NCBI RefSeq assembly: GCF_024166365.1
Contig: NC_064820.1
Coordinates: 84,582,001-84,646,000, forward strand
Source: Elephas maximus indicus
Lineage: Eukaryota > Chordata > Mammalia > Proboscidea > Elephantidae
DNA length: 64,000 nt
Reading direction: 5' to 3'
This document shows, piece by piece, positions 24,401-39,400 of the stretch (positions within the stretch are counted from its first letter, which is position 1; the number at the start of each line of letters is the position of its first letter). A program made the translations under genes and the position numbers. The notes under the pieces were generated by a model. The model saw only the letters and a list, made by a program, of their open reading frames with translations, was not told where the DNA came from and did not search any database.

Positions 24401-27400
24401 GTAGAATAATTAATCCTACTCTGGTCGCATAATCTTGTTAATATGCCTTTTGTAAAGTATTGTGGAGCCCAGTCTTGTCCAACATAGTAAACTCATTTAT
24501 TTAAGAACTAATTTTTAGTTACCCTTCATAGAAGGCAGGATATATAATATATAATGTACATTATAGTATATATTGTATATTTATATTATACATATATGTA
24601 TATATATATCCTAGAATATATAAAAACAAACAGACCTGTTGCCATCGAGTTGATTCTGACCATAGCGATCCTATAGAACAGAGTAGAACTGCCCCACGGA
24701 GTAGCTGGTGAATCTGAACTACTGGTCTTTTGGTTAGCAGCTGAGCTCTTAACTGCTGTGCCACCAGGACTCCAAGGATCTATAACATAAAAAAAAAATT
24801 ATGTATTATAAAATATAGCTAGCTCCTGCCTTTTGGGAATGTAATACATTCTCAATTATGTATTATAATTGATGAAATTTGATGTATATTTATATTGAGG
24901 GGCTTGTTATAAATACAATTATGATTAAACAAGTAACTCTTCATTTTAATGAAAGATGTAATACCGAGAATATCATTGTTGCCCTTTTTCCCTTAAATTG
25001 TGAATTGCATGATGCTTTTGCTTTCAAAGGAAACCCTGGTGGCGTAGTGGTTAAATGCTGTGGCTGCTAACCAAGAGGTCGGCAGTTCAAATCCTCCAGG
25101 CACTCCTTGGAAACTCTACGGGGCAGTTCTACTCTGTCCTCTAGGGTCGCTATGAGTCGGAGTCAACTCAACGGCAGTGGGTTTGGGTTTTTTTGCTTTC
25201 AAAGAAGTATCCCTTGTGTTACTTATTTGTTTAATCATTATAACTCTTCCCAGACATCAGTAGCTAAATTTGGCATGGTGAAATAATTTGCCAGCCTTTT
25301 TGGAGGAAATACAATGTGTAGATAGAGCCTTTATTTTTTTCTCCTGTACTTTATTTGGCTTCCTATTCCCATTTTTTAAAAAGTAAATCAATATTTGAGA
25401 GTATATAACTTAGTCAGATAGTTTGCTCAGAAATGTTTTTGGCCACATAATGTTGTTTATCTGCAACGAATCTCAAGTTTTTAAAAATTTCCTTTGTCTA
25501 AAGTAATTGGAACATTACCAGTGCATTATAGATCTTTCGACAGTATCTTATTTTATATTATTAATATATATCAAATCATATTAAAATGATATTCTGAGTA
25601 TGTATTCATTCTTAATACTTTACTGCTTCATTTTAAAAACACAGCTCTTTGGTCTTTGGGCTCATGCTGTTTTGCATCATTAGATGGGAGGTTATTAATC
25701 ACTGGGGAATTAGTTTGATTTGTACTTGAGCTAAAGTTTTGTTTTGTGTTTTAATAGTTGTGTGGAGTTCGACTTGAATGTAAATAATGTTGTTGGAATA
25801 AGAAACACATTCCTTCTCAGAACTTACGCATACCGTAAGTTTTTGGTTTATTTCCAAATAATTATTCCTTATTTCTTCTTGAAGATGTTTACGGTAAATA
25901 GTGATATCTGTTGAGTTGTGTTTAAATGTATTATGTCTTATTTAATTATTTGAATATGTTGCTACACTAAAATCATATACTACAGTAATTATAGGTAAAT
26001 CAAATATATTTTAATAGCTGATCATTTTTAAAAGGTAATGAAAATAAGTTTTAAAAGTTAGACACATTTGTGGTGAATACAGTATTTGGTACACAGGGAG
26101 GTAGTGCTTTTTTTATTGTCATGGAGTTGGGAAATGATAACTTTCAAAGTATCTGTAATACATGCTTACCACTTTAAGTTTTAATTTTACTTTCAGTTGA
26201 AAATCGAGTTCGTCCATTAGTACTGGTGATTAAGAAGTGGGCGAGTCACCATGAGATAAATGATGCCAGTCGTGGTACTTTAAGCAGCTATAGTCTTGTT
26301 TTGATGGTTTTACACTATTTACAAAGTAAGTATCATGAGGTCTTTTTTTTCCCTCAATTTTTAAAATAGAAATGCGCTTAAACTTCACTGTGGTGTCTTT
26401 CCTGTTGACCTGTGTATAAATAGCATTGTTGTAAAAAAATCTCTCTGAGGCCCATGTATCCCATTTTGTTGCTTTGAACAAATGTTCTTGAAATGTTATT
26501 TCCTGAAAAATATTATGAAATTTCACTGTGTTCTTATTTTTTGACAATTTTTTTCTATATCCACTTTTGTATTAAAAGAATATTTTCCACTGTATTGTGG
26601 ATCCGTTATCTTGAGGCAGACCAGCGTTCAGAAGGCCTACAAAAATAAGCTCAAGCACCATTCATTGCATTTTTATTTTTCATTTTCATTCGAGGCAGGA
26701 ATTAAATGATTTTCTTTTTGGTCAAAGAAGCTTTTAATTTCCTACATGACCAAAATAATTTTGCTTTTCATTCACGGTAAGCTGCCCTCTCCAACTAGAT
26801 TTTATCTTTACAGGTCTATTGTGTCAGATTGACTCCCAAATTTTAATTCAGTCCAGCTAGCCATTGTTTATTAGACTTTTCTGATAAAAACTCATTCTTT
26901 TTCATACTGTGGGAAACAGTAGTAAGTGAACACTTATTTGTAATTTGTGTCATTTATGGATAGGTCTGTGAGAATTTCTACAAGTATTGAAAATTCTCTG
27001 GAAATACAGGGCTGGCTAACCAGATCCAATTGAAACCCTTATGTCTAAGACATATTTCATATTTAATATCTTATGTACTGTATTTTGATGCAAATAACAC
27101 ACTCCTTCTACATTTGTTTTGCTGACCACTCCCCTCATGAGGTATTTTCTGAAGCACACTATGCTAATTTTTTCCACAGCAACATATTAAAAAAAAATTT
27201 CGAAATAGTGGTGCTTCTGAAAATAACCTTGTGGGGGGAGAGTGCTGTCATCAAACAGATAAAGAAGGTGTGCATTATTTGCTTAGAAATATGGTAGATA
27301 AAAATCCAAGAAATAGGAATTAAGTCGTTTTACACAGTCTGCTAAGCTGGATAATAAGAGTTGATAAAGATGGTTGCATGCAGTTTTATAGTTATTAGAT

Positions 27401-30400
27401 TAGGGGTCTGAAATCTTTAATGACTGATTGTCTAAACATATGATATGTGGTGGAAGGGAGGTCAGGTGAAAGACTTGATGTTAATATGGTAAAAGAGTAT
27501 TTGCCAGGAAGTCTAGGGCCTGATCTTTTCTGGTTAATATTTCCAGAGTGTAGAATTGTGCTTCCCAAAGGTTACAATAGTAAGACATGTTTTAGTATAT
27601 AATACTCATTTGTTCATTTCATGAATATTTGTTTCGTACCTACTAAATAAATGCCAGGTATTCTAGGATCTGGAGCTACAGCAGTGAACAAAATAGAAAG
27701 ACAATTATTTTCTTCATGGAGCTTATATTTAAAATTTAACCTTTAGTACCTGTTACCTGCCAAAACATTTGATGTATTAGGAACTGTCACAACTTATGGG
27801 TTATTAATGAGATTGTGATGTCAAGGTGATCTTTTTATCGTGATTGTGTGAATTGGGCTACTGTGTAACAAATTATTTAATTATTACAATGCATTGATTT
27901 AAAATAATGAACACCTACTTTTAAAATATGCTTTTATTGCATTGTTTGGTGCTTTTTAGATTCTGAGAGAGATAATGGAGATGATATTAGCAGTTTTGTC
28001 AGAGGCAGCAGAAAAATCAGGTGGTCAAAAGTTGAGGCAATTTGGTTCCCTTACGGTAGCATTTCTGTACTGAGAGTATTGGGAATTGGAAAGAAGAGGG
28101 GACACATTTTCCTTGGTAGATATATCAGAAATGATCAGTGTTGGGGGACATAGTTTTATATCACATATAATTTCTAGGACTCTATGCTTTTTTTGAGTAG
28201 AGATTGGAGGATGATCCTCAAATTGAGGATATCTTCATAGTGAGTCATGTTTACTAATAGGAGGATGGCAGTGGTTGGGGACAGAAGCAAAGATTGTCAT
28301 ATCAATGGCTTAAAAAAGAGTGGTTCAGAGGTGAGAGGGATATGTCAGGAATTCTTTCTTTTCAGAGGTCTGGCTTAGCATAAGCAATTAATGAATCATT
28401 GAACAAAATATTTCTCAATTATTCAACCTCGGGATTTTAATTCAGTAGAAGCAATGAATAAGACTCCTGGTCACACATTTAATTTTGCCCTTTTGTTTCA
28501 GAATTATTATATTTAAAATGATAACTAAACTGTAGCAATATTAAAATATAATTATTTAAAATTTTTATATTCATTTTGAATAAGTCATGCACATATATTC
28601 TATAAAATCTGGAAGATACACTAGAGTAGAAAGAGGAAAGAAACAAATTACCTGTATTTCTACCACTGAGAGTCTATTACTGTTAATTTTTTTTTTTTCC
28701 CCCAGCTTTGGCTCTTTTTGCAAGGGTTTCAAAATTACTGTCTAGCTAAACATTAAATGCCAAGTTTAATTCCAACTATACTGACAAATAACAAAACTAT
28801 AATGCATGTTATTTCACTCTGTAAAAAACATGGTTTTCTTAAATAGATAGTATTCTTACATTTTTTTTTTTTTTAACCTGTGCTCTATCACATTGATAAG
28901 GAGCCCTTGGTGTACAGTAGTTAAGCGGGTGGCTATTAACTAAAAGGTCCGTGGTTGGAACCCATTAGATGCTCCACAGGAGAAAGACAGGACGGTTTGC
29001 TTCCTTAAAGATTATAGCCTTGGAAACCCTGTGGGGTAGTTCTAGTCTGCTCTATAAGGTCTGTATGAGTTGGAATGGACTTGATGGCAATGGGTTTGAC
29101 ACTGATAATAGAACCTTGGTGGCGCTAGACTGCTAACTGAAAAGTTGGCAGTTCAAACTCACCCAGCAGCTCCATGAGAGAAAGACTTGGCAATCTGCTT
29201 CTGCAAAGATTACAGCCTAGAAAACCCTGTGTGGCAGTTCTCCTCTATCACATGGGGTCACGGTGAATTGAAATAGACTTAATGACACTTACTGGGTTTT
29301 AACAACAACATGATTTCCGGACTTTTAGATTTCATGGAATAGTAAAATTTCAAATGAGGAACTAACCTAGAGTTTAGTTTTCTTGTTGTTGATTTTTGCT
29401 ATGTTAAGTATCAAAACCAAAAAACGACTATTGGCTAAAGTACCATAATTTCTTAAAAGATGGTGCATATTAACACCAAAAACATAAGAAGGATAGAATC
29501 TCAGAATACAGGACAGACCAGTATAATTGTTACCCTCTTATGAACTCCTGACACACATAAAATTATTTTTATTTTCTAAGTTTATCACAGTTCAATCAAT
29601 TTTCTCTATGATAGGAAATTTTGGGGCTATTTTTTCATATTTAACTCAAATAGACTTAGACTGATTTCTGAACAAAATCTTGATTCTATCTTTAAGTACA
29701 CCTTCAGCTCAGCTTCCTGTGGAGATAGGGTGCAATCATTTGGGCAAGCGTTTATGTTAATGTTCTTAATTTTCATAAGATGTCAAACATATCCTCTCCT
29801 TGGTTATCAAAGCATTTAATATACTCCTAGCCTGAATTTCTGCATTCTAGATTCTTGGCAGAGAATATAACTTTGAACTCTCTATTTCCATTTTTAATCA
29901 AAAATTTAGTGACAAAAATGTTTGCGTGATGTAGTACAGATGTAGGATTAATGTCCTTAAGTTGGCAAAGTTTTAAAAAATAACAGTATGCAATCACAAT
30001 CATACACTTCTGGTGAGAGTATCAATTTGGTACAATTTTGTAATTAGTATTATGTTCATATTCTTCGACTCCGTGATTCCATTTTTAGGAATTTATCCTC
30101 AGGTAATAATTAAGGATGCATGTATTTTTTTTATATGAATTTATATATAAGGCTGTTTATCACAGTGTTGGTTATAGTAAAAGATTAGACATGCCTAAGT
30201 TTTCAAAAATAGAGGGAATGGTTAAATTAAGTATAATCTACTGTAACATGAAATTTATGCAGACACTAATAATCATATTTTAAAGATATTTAATAATATA
30301 AGAAAATACGCATGATAAACTAAGTCATATACTAGATGAAACCAATTTTAATTAAAAAATAGTAACTATATATTTGTGTTTGTGTATCTGTTTGTATATA

Positions 30401-33400
30401 TACAAATACTGAAAAGATATGTACCACAATTTTATTGGGGATTACTTATGGACAGTGGTTTTTTTAAAATAAAAATACTTTGCTGTACTTCTAGGTATTA
30501 TGTGTTAAATAAGAGATTATATTTTTATTTGAATAATGGAATCAGATGAATTTTTTTTTAGTTATCAACAGAGACCTAGTTCAGATGGGCCAAAGTTTTA
30601 TGAATCAGTGCTCAGAAAGATTTGATAATCTTCCTCTTTTTTAAAAGCTTCAGATATTACTTTTATATCACTAATTATTTTTATCCAGTTTTACAGTACA
30701 TTCTGAAACGTACGTTATTGATGCTTTTTAGTGAACTCTGTCCTCCTGAGGATTGCAGTTCAGTTGAATATATTAACAAGATTACTTATAACATAAATAT
30801 AAGGTAGAAAGAATATGACACGTAGCACCGTCTAGTGTCTATTTGCTTTTTAGTTTTAGTAGTGACTTAAAAATTAGATTTAACTAAAGCATTTACCATC
30901 CGTCAGTATGCCTATATGTCCCCACTTACTGTTAAATTAAACATTTTAATTTGGATGTCTGTTTATAAAAATGTACTGTCATAATAGATACCCCAATGTG
31001 ATTTTGCAAGTAATTTGAAAATTCAGGCATTAGCACGTTGCCAGTGTTATCAAATCATGTTAAAATTTAGTTCAGATTTCGTTAAAGGTTTTTTATTCTT
31101 GGAAAAGTGGACCTTTTTTACTGAAGTGATTTGTTATTTAACATTGCTATTTTCAGCCATTTCTGGGTCTTTCTTAAAGGACATCAGCTAGACAAAGCTC
31201 ACGTGTAACTCTATATTTCAGAAATTTAAGCTACAGCAGTTCCCCTTTAACCACAGTGGATACAGTCCAAGACCTCCCACGGATGCCTGAAACAGCAGAT
31301 AGTACCAAACCTTGTATTATACTATGATTTGTCTTGTACACACATACCTATGATAAAATTTCATTTATAAATCAGGCGCAGTAAGAGATTAACAACAATA
31401 ACTAGCAATAAAATAGAACAGTTATAATAGTGTACTGTAATAAATGTTACATGAATGATGGAGTGGAATGGCATGAGATTTCATCATGCCATGCACTTAT
31501 TTAGCATTTTAGAACTGCAGTTGGCAGCGGGTAACTGAAACTGCAGAAAGAGAAACGATGGATAAGGGGGGACCACTGATATCCCACCCTAGAAGAAATT
31601 AGGAAGGAAATTAAAAAAAAAAAAGAACCAGACTCATAGCTATCAAGTTGATTCTGACTCACAGCGACCTAATAGGGCAGAGTAGAACTGTCCCATAGGG
31701 TTTCCAAGGAGCGGCTGGTGGATTCGAACTGCCGACCTTTTGGTTACCAGCAGAGCTCTCAACCATTGTGCCACCAGGGCTCCAGAAAGGAAATAGGTGG
31801 TTGCATTTCTAGACGGTATCAAATTACAATGAGGAAAGGGGCCTAAAAGAGTCTGCAAGGTGTATTGAGGAGTTCCAGCTCTGCCACAAAGAACTGATTT
31901 TTGTGATTTCGTCAAGTCATTGTACCTCTGTGGCCTTAATAGTCTCATCTGTAACATGAATAGATTAGATGTCATTTAACTTTTGTTAAACCTTTTAAAT
32001 GCTTTACTATCTTTTCTGCCATGAACAGAGAAATGAAACAGGGCCTCTGTATGTAGAAAGACTGAAAACATAAAGCATTTCTTAGGATGAAATGAACGGT
32101 TTATAATAGACTACTTATGCTTGGGAAACCCTGGTGGTGTAGTGGTTAAGTGCTATGGTGGCTATCCGAAAAGTCAGCAGTTTGAGCCTACCAGGCGCTC
32201 TTTGGAAACTCTGGGGCTGTTCTACTCTGTCGTATAGGTCACTATGAGTCGGACTTGACTCAATGGCAGCAGGTTTTTTTTTTTTTTAACTTATGCTTGA
32301 AAAGATGGCTGATGAGAGCATGATGGGAAAACCCACTGGGAAGAGATTTTAATGAGAATCTAAGATTAGGAGTTAATGATAAAGGCAAAATTATAAATTA
32401 GTTAGAAATAATAATGCAAATGAATATTCATGGAATGTTCATATGTTACCAAGCAGTTTTAAGTGTTCTTGCATTTTCAGAATTAATGGTTTCATAGTGG
32501 TGTTGAAGATCACCTGTTTTAATAGTTGAAATTTTGATAAACCATTGTGGTAAGTTTATGGGTATAAATTTGTTGTAGGTGCCTGATTTGAAAGCCCCCA
32601 CCCATCTGGACTGCAGGCAAAGTAAAACCTTGTAGATTAGCAATACTCATGATATTACCTGTTAATCATACACTGCAATAGTAAAGCTGTTTTGTTCTGT
32701 CTTTAATAGAAAAATTAAAAGGTTGCATCTATAGTGAAGAATTTTAAAGCCAAAACCAATAAAATACTAAGCTCTTTCAGGTTACTATCAGGATACTGTT
32801 AATAAATAACTGCCACAGTACACTAATTGCTTCTCTAATGACCAGTGTTTATAAATCTCTAAGGTTGTAAGACAACAAATTTACTGAATGATAACCCATG
32901 CCTCCAAAAGTTTCCAAATTTCTGTATTCTAATTCTCTACAGTCCTTTCCTCATTCTTTGTTTTACTATAATTTTAATTTACTGCGTATTTAGTGGGAAA
33001 GGAATTCGTATTTTTAAGTTAATCAATTTCAAGTAAGATTTTCCAGTTCGACGTCTATGTTATAACCAAAATCACTCAAAAATGTTACGGAAATATACAT
33101 TTAGAATTAGAGTGACTGGGGCTTGAGATTACTGGTAGGACCTTCTAGAATTTTGAGCCTTTGAATGCCTCTTGGGTTGGGGGAGCAGCGGGGGTATACC
33201 CTTACTTCCTAAGAATTATTCTGGTAAGTAATGAGTAAGTATTTTCCCATAATAGTCTCAGTCATACACTGTGAATAACCAGACTGTCATGGAATTTTAT
33301 TTTACTCCCAATTTTGAACTTGGCAATGAAGCATGATACAGAAGAGAAATTTAAGTGGTGCATCCTGCTCTGTACTCTTTGGAAGAAATTTTATATTTCT

Positions 33401-36400
33401 CATCATAGTTGTAGACTGTGTAAGCTGGTCATAATGGTTGGTTACATGTACTGGATTTTTGCAAATAATGTGCCACACAGTACATGAGCACGCACATATA
33501 ATGCACAGCTCACTTACGGAAACAACAGGTTTGATCAGTTGGCAAAAAAAAAAAACCCAAAACAACTGTATAATGTGTGTGTTATTTGCATAAAAATAAG
33601 GTATATTAATGTATTCCAGATGTCACTTTAAGAAGTTTTTGGTAAATAGCAAATTAAAAGTGAATTAAAATTTCTTTGTTACTGAATTTATCTATGTAAC
33701 GTACTTTTAATTCTTAAATACAGAGTTTATTATATTGGTCTCTCATCTTAAAGAAATCTTGAAAATATATTACTTGTATGTTTCCATATTCAGGACATTA
33801 TATTTTAGTTATTTCTGTATTGGGAATATTAAGCACTTTGCCTTTCCTATTGCTCCATTCACATTATAATGGTATGCAATTACTGTTAATGCATTTAATG
33901 AAGTTATAGTGCATTAACTGCTGAAGGATGAAGAATTATGTTAAAAAATGTAGTGATAATATATAATGGTAATGATTGCTTTGCATGAAATTTAATTCAC
34001 TTTATAGCAGATTGGTGGAAATCTCCTGATTGAGATTCTAACTTTTGCTCAAAGAGTACATATTCATGAAGTTGACAATTTTTTTCTTAATGCAAGATTC
34101 CTGGAAGTGCATCAATTTTGGTATTACTGTTTTATAGTTTTATAGTAGCAAAAGTTAAATATCCAAGAGGGCAATTATGATAGAAACTGTTGTTCTTTTA
34201 TGATATAGTATCATTGGACAATAGTTTTTAAATTTTTTTTTTATAACTTTATACTGTTTTAACAATGTCCATTCAATACCTGTAGAACAATCCTTTTCTT
34301 GCTTATTTTGTGTGTGTGTCTGTTGTTGGACCAAATGATGTATATCCCTTTAAAGATGGCCTATTCTAAAACCATGTAAAGAATGTTGGTTTACATGGGA
34401 ATATACATAGCTTACTAACAAAACCTTAAATCGTCAACTGAAATATGTTTTAAACAAAGTATTAAGAAATACACTTAATTTAGTAAAGTATATGAAAACT
34501 GTTAAATTTTAGCATAAACCCTGATATTAGCAGTTTCATACCTAGGGTGTAACTGACAAGTTATTGCTTTGTAAATGAATCGTGAGTCACGGAAGCTTTA
34601 AACTTTTTCTTTTTATAGCCCTACCTGAACCCATCCTTCCATCCCTCCAAAAAATTTACCCAGTAAGTGTTTCTTACGAATTATTATAATATGTATTGTG
34701 TCAAGTATATATAGAATTATTATATGCAGTATTAATGTGAACATAAAAGTAGTAATAGTTACCTTCTTAGTAAAAGATAACATTTTCTGTATTGGTTGAG
34801 GCATTGGCCACTAGAATGTTTAAGATGTTTTACATATTTTTTCATTAGACTCCGATATTTTATTTTGTTTTTGGCATCCAGTCTGGTCAGTATGTTAATG
34901 ATGGAACCTTTTGCCTGGTGCTTATGATTATCACTAATGGGGATTAAGTATATTCAGTTGGTCAAAGCCAATTTGGCCTTATTCCAGTTTTCTTCATTCT
35001 GTTTTAAAATACATTTTTGTAGCATTTCATTAGTTTAGTGAGTTGAATTTTCTAGCCCAATGAATTTATATTTTGAAAAGCAGGAAAAAAATTTAAGAGA
35101 TTAAAAAATTTATCTTTCATTTGATCTTACCAAGAAATACACCAATAAAGATAATATTAGTACACCGTTCTTGTGCCTAATATGAAGGATCCTGCTGAAA
35201 TTAATTGGAAACATTGGAAAAATGAAGTGTGCCTATTAGGAAAAGTTTAATATGTACTCAATTTGAGTTTAGAGAGACTTAAGTAATGTGCATAATTCAT
35301 AATCTTTTTGTTTCTTTTCAAATTTTCTTGTGTTCTTTTTCCAGAATTCTATTTCCTTGTTTTATAGACTTAATTATTTCCCTGTTTTCTTTCATAGTTT
35401 TCTTGTTCCTGGTTTTATTTGGAAATAATATTTTTTAAGATACTTATTTAGAACTATATCATTTCTGTTTGTTTTATATGCTTATAAGAAGAGCTGATTT
35501 CTAACCATAGTAGATTATCATATCACTAAGGAAAACATAATATCCAGCTTAGGTGAACTTTCCAAGAACTTATTTATTTTATATGAATCACTAAACAATA
35601 CATATACTTGACACTTAAATCTAAATTAAACTTAGTTTAACCCCTGATATTTTGAAGAACTAGCTGATGATCTTACCTTTGAGCATCAGTTATTATTGTG
35701 CGCCATGAGAGGTACTGGCTGACGGGGTTCATTAAAACAGTCTTGCGATAGCGAGGGCCTCCCAGTTGGCTTTTGCATCATCTACTAGAAGAGACCATTT
35801 ATAAAAAGTCCTTTTGGAACCTGGGTATCTCACCTTCCTCCTTTTTACAACTAATTTCTACTACATGTGAAAAACTAATATAATGAGTTGCCAGTATAGC
35901 TGGGACTGTGTTTATGCTCTCATAAACATTATTAAAAAAAAAAAGTATCAGAAAGTATAGAAACAATAGTAACTTGTACTTTTTGGTCTTATTCTTGTTT
36001 TCCCTCCGCCGTAAAGTATTGATTCTTTAAGCCCATACCGAAAGACTGTAAATAGTGACCGTTCTTAGTATTTCATTTTATTGTCCCAGCCTTATTTTTC
36101 TTTGTGACCCAGGTTTCGATGTAGAAAGAGCTGCTTATATTTTCAGCATACAAAAAAGGATTTGATGGTTACACATCCTTAAAATAATATATTATTGTGT
36201 ATTGAATAAATGCTTCTATAGAAATTGTACTTAAAACCCTATGTTACATGAAGCCTTTTTTATTAATATAAAACATTGATGAAATCTCAGTTAATGTACC
36301 GTGCTTGGGGGCAGAGGGTATTGATTTTATGATAAGGTACCCAGGTTCTTACTAACATATTTTTGTCTGAACAGCCCAATTTTCACTTCTGTGTTCCATT

Positions 36401-39400
36401 TTTCTAATTATCTAGCTTGCCCCGTGACAGAGCCCTGACTTCCGTTCAAATATCCAGCCTTTAGCCCTACACACTTCACGCCTGTTTTTAGGTTTTCATT
36501 TCTTTCTTTTTGTGTATGACTATGAAAAGAAGACTTTGGGCAAATTGCCAAGGTCATTGAGCATTTTAGTAGAGTAGGCCTCAGAACTGTTCAGCTTTAC
36601 TTTAACAGTTGCCAATCTTTTTCTTATATTACTAAACAAAATAAAAATTTTAAAGGACTTTCAAACAGTTTTAAACTTCAGGTAAGACAATGACTCTGTC
36701 CTATTTCAGAATCAGTTTATAAATTAAATGTTTATTGTGCTAGGTGCTAGAAATCAAAACTAGTAAGAAGCTTTCAGAGCACAAGCTATTGAACATAACC
36801 CACTTTTCCTTTTCATTCAGACTTACGTTACACTTTTTAATTTGCCAGAAAATAATATTTAAGTTTTACTATTTTAAAAAATGTTGACCTAAGTCCAATT
36901 TTACACCTAACAAGTAAGAGACAAAGGGGATTAAAGACAGTATACTTGTCTCCTTTCTGCCTTTACTCATTATTGCAATTTATGACTTCTTTCCGCCACG
37001 CCTGGTGTTAGACGATTAGGATTTCCGTTTGATTCTTGTAATGTAGTACTGTATCGGTTAGAAATGTAAGAAGTCCCAAGTTTAGGAGTGCCATCTTTAT
37101 GAATCATGCCTGGAATAGAATTTTTCTTCTGCAAGAAAGTTAATCATTTCTTGGTAGTTACAAATTATTGACAGAGCTATAGGTATTGGGGCAAGGGAAG
37201 GGATATTTTTATTGCTCCTTTGTTTTCACTGATATTTTTTGAGGACTAGCATTGAATAGATGGACTACCTTTTTTTCTCTGTACTACTAGTTATTTTGGA
37301 GCCCTGGTGGCACGGTGATTATGAGCTCAGCTGCTAACCAAAAGGTCAGTAGTTTGAATCCACCAGCCGCTCCTTGGAACCCTATGGGGCAGTTCTACTC
37401 TGTTCTATAGGGTTGCTGTGAGTTGGAATTGTCTTGACAGCAACAGGTTTGGTCTTTTTTTTTTGGAGTACCTATTTTGAGAGCCTCTATTTTTCAGCCT
37501 TGGAGTTACTCATCAGTTGCCAGGTGCCATCAAGTCAGTTCCAACTCGTAGTGACCTAGTGTACAACAGAATGAAACACTGCCCAGCCCTGTGCCATTCT
37601 CAAAATCATCGCTATGCTTGAGCCCGTTGTTCCAGCAATTGTGTCAGTCCATCTCATTGAGGGTCTTCTTCTTTGTCTACAACCCTCTACTTTACCAAGC
37701 CCGATGTCCTTCTCCAGGGACTGATCCCTCCTGATAACAACATGTCCAAAGTATGTGAAATGAAAGTCTCGCCATCCTTGCTTCTAAGGAGCGTTCTGGA
37801 TGTACTGAGTTATTTGGACATTACTAATTAAATTGGTATCTATAAATCTAAAACTGATCTGTTAGTTGGGAATTTTAACTTCAGTTCTGCTTCTGCTGCC
37901 TCAACTAATTGATTTTTTTTTTTTAATTCATTTCTATTTTGATGGTAAAGGGGAAAAACAGAAAACGATACTTGATGGCAGTGTGGAAATTACCATAAAT
38001 ACAACAATTATTTTCCAACACATGGACATGTATTACCTGAGAGTCATTTAGCATATTTCTGAGCCAGAGCTTGCCGCTAATAGAGGAAAGATCAGATCTT
38101 AAATGAATGGCATGCCATAAGTGAAAAGAATAAGTACTCACAAGTAGTCTTTCTAGTAAGTGTCTTGTTTGGGCATGGATTGCAGGCAAATGATATCTAC
38201 CTTTATGAATACTGTGGTAAAAATTTGCTAGAATATTGCTTGCTGGTGTGTTTCCCATCTTCTTTTCCCTGACACAGTGCCGCCTTTGTCTTTTCAAGTT
38301 TACAACATGTTGAACATTTATCTTCTTTTCCCTCTAAGCTACAAACTATAAAAACAGAATAAAGGAAAATAGGTCTTGAAGTCAGTATAAACACTATTCA
38401 TATATTAAAGTTACTTTTACGGCCTTTGAGAGAAGTTGTAAGTGGCAGTTAGAAAAAACTCTTACCTTCTACTTAATACAGCCTTCATAAAGCAAAACTC
38501 CTCCTTTTAGAAATAATTAAGAAGGAGATATATTTACAAAGAAACCTATATGTTACTGGTTGAAATTTTGGTATGCATAGTAAGATTTTATTTATGGGTT
38601 AGAAAATATTTTTGCTACCATAGGGATCCATTTGGGTAACTGAATGATACAACCAAGACAAGGATTAGAATAACTTAGTTTTTCAGGTGCTTTCTGGCCT
38701 ACTCCACCACCTGCCTGTCAATTTTTGTACTAAGGTGGCTTGGGTGTTGCTATGATAGTGGAACCTATGCCACTGGTACTTCAAATACCAGCAGCGTCAC
38801 CCATGGTGGACACATTTCAGCAGAGCTTCCAGATTAAGACAGACTAGGAAGAAGGGCCTAGTGATCAACTTCCAAAAATTAGCCAATGAAAATCCTATGG
38901 ATCAGAACAGGATATTGTCTGACTAGACTAAAACATGCCAATGTTCATGAAGATGGTGTAGGACCTGGCAACATACATAGGGTCGCCACGAGTTGGAGGC
39001 GACTTGTTGGTAGCTAACAACAACAACAGTCTGGCCTACTCCAAACACTGTTGAATATCTTTAGTGAAAGAAATCTTCAAATTTCCAAATGGCCAACATA
39101 AAGAAAATTGCTTTTCTTCAGAGGGCCTTAGATAAAAATTTATAAAGTTCTTTAGTGTGTTTTAAATGGCTTTACATTATTCCCTTTTTCTTTTTGATAG
39201 GAATCTTTTAGTCCTGCTATACATCTGCACCTTGTACATCAAGCTCCATGTAACATTCCTCCTTACCTCTCAAAGAATGAATCAAATCTTGGAGACCTTT
39301 TACTGGGCTTTCTTAAATATTATGCTACAGAATTTGAGTAAGTGAAACTTTGTATTTATTTATTTATTTATATATGTTAATGCTACAGATTGTCCCAGGA

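Larger units (their letters stand above)
22405..25757 (+). other. TENT2 intron 7
   Basis: Holds a cluster of three AfroSINEs in one direction (23204-23892), one in reverse (24622-24776), one with clear target duplication (25030-25190), and an AT-rich TATA-repeat patch at 24,541-24,612. The rest is unrecognised. Confidence 0.65.
26326..34618 (+). other. TENT2 intron 9 (8.3 kb)
   Basis: Contains two adjacent AfroSINEs (28899-29310), a sense L1M 3' piece (29970-30490), a Tigger7/MER44-like MITE (31234-31578), AfroSINEs (31612-31783, 32124-32288), a MIR (31850-31960) and an old-repeat start at 27,600-27,740. 32,300-34,618 shows nothing I can name. Confidence 0.65.
34663..39200 (+). other. TENT2 intron 10
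   Basis: 34,663-37,290 is AT-rich with no recognised element. Then AfroSINE 37298-37467, an RTE 3' fragment 37508-37806 and a short RTE-derived element 38707-39029. Confidence 0.65.

Noticed and set aside
24541..24612. TATA-box cluster or promoter
   Set aside because: Simple TATA low-complexity tract next to a SINE within an intron.
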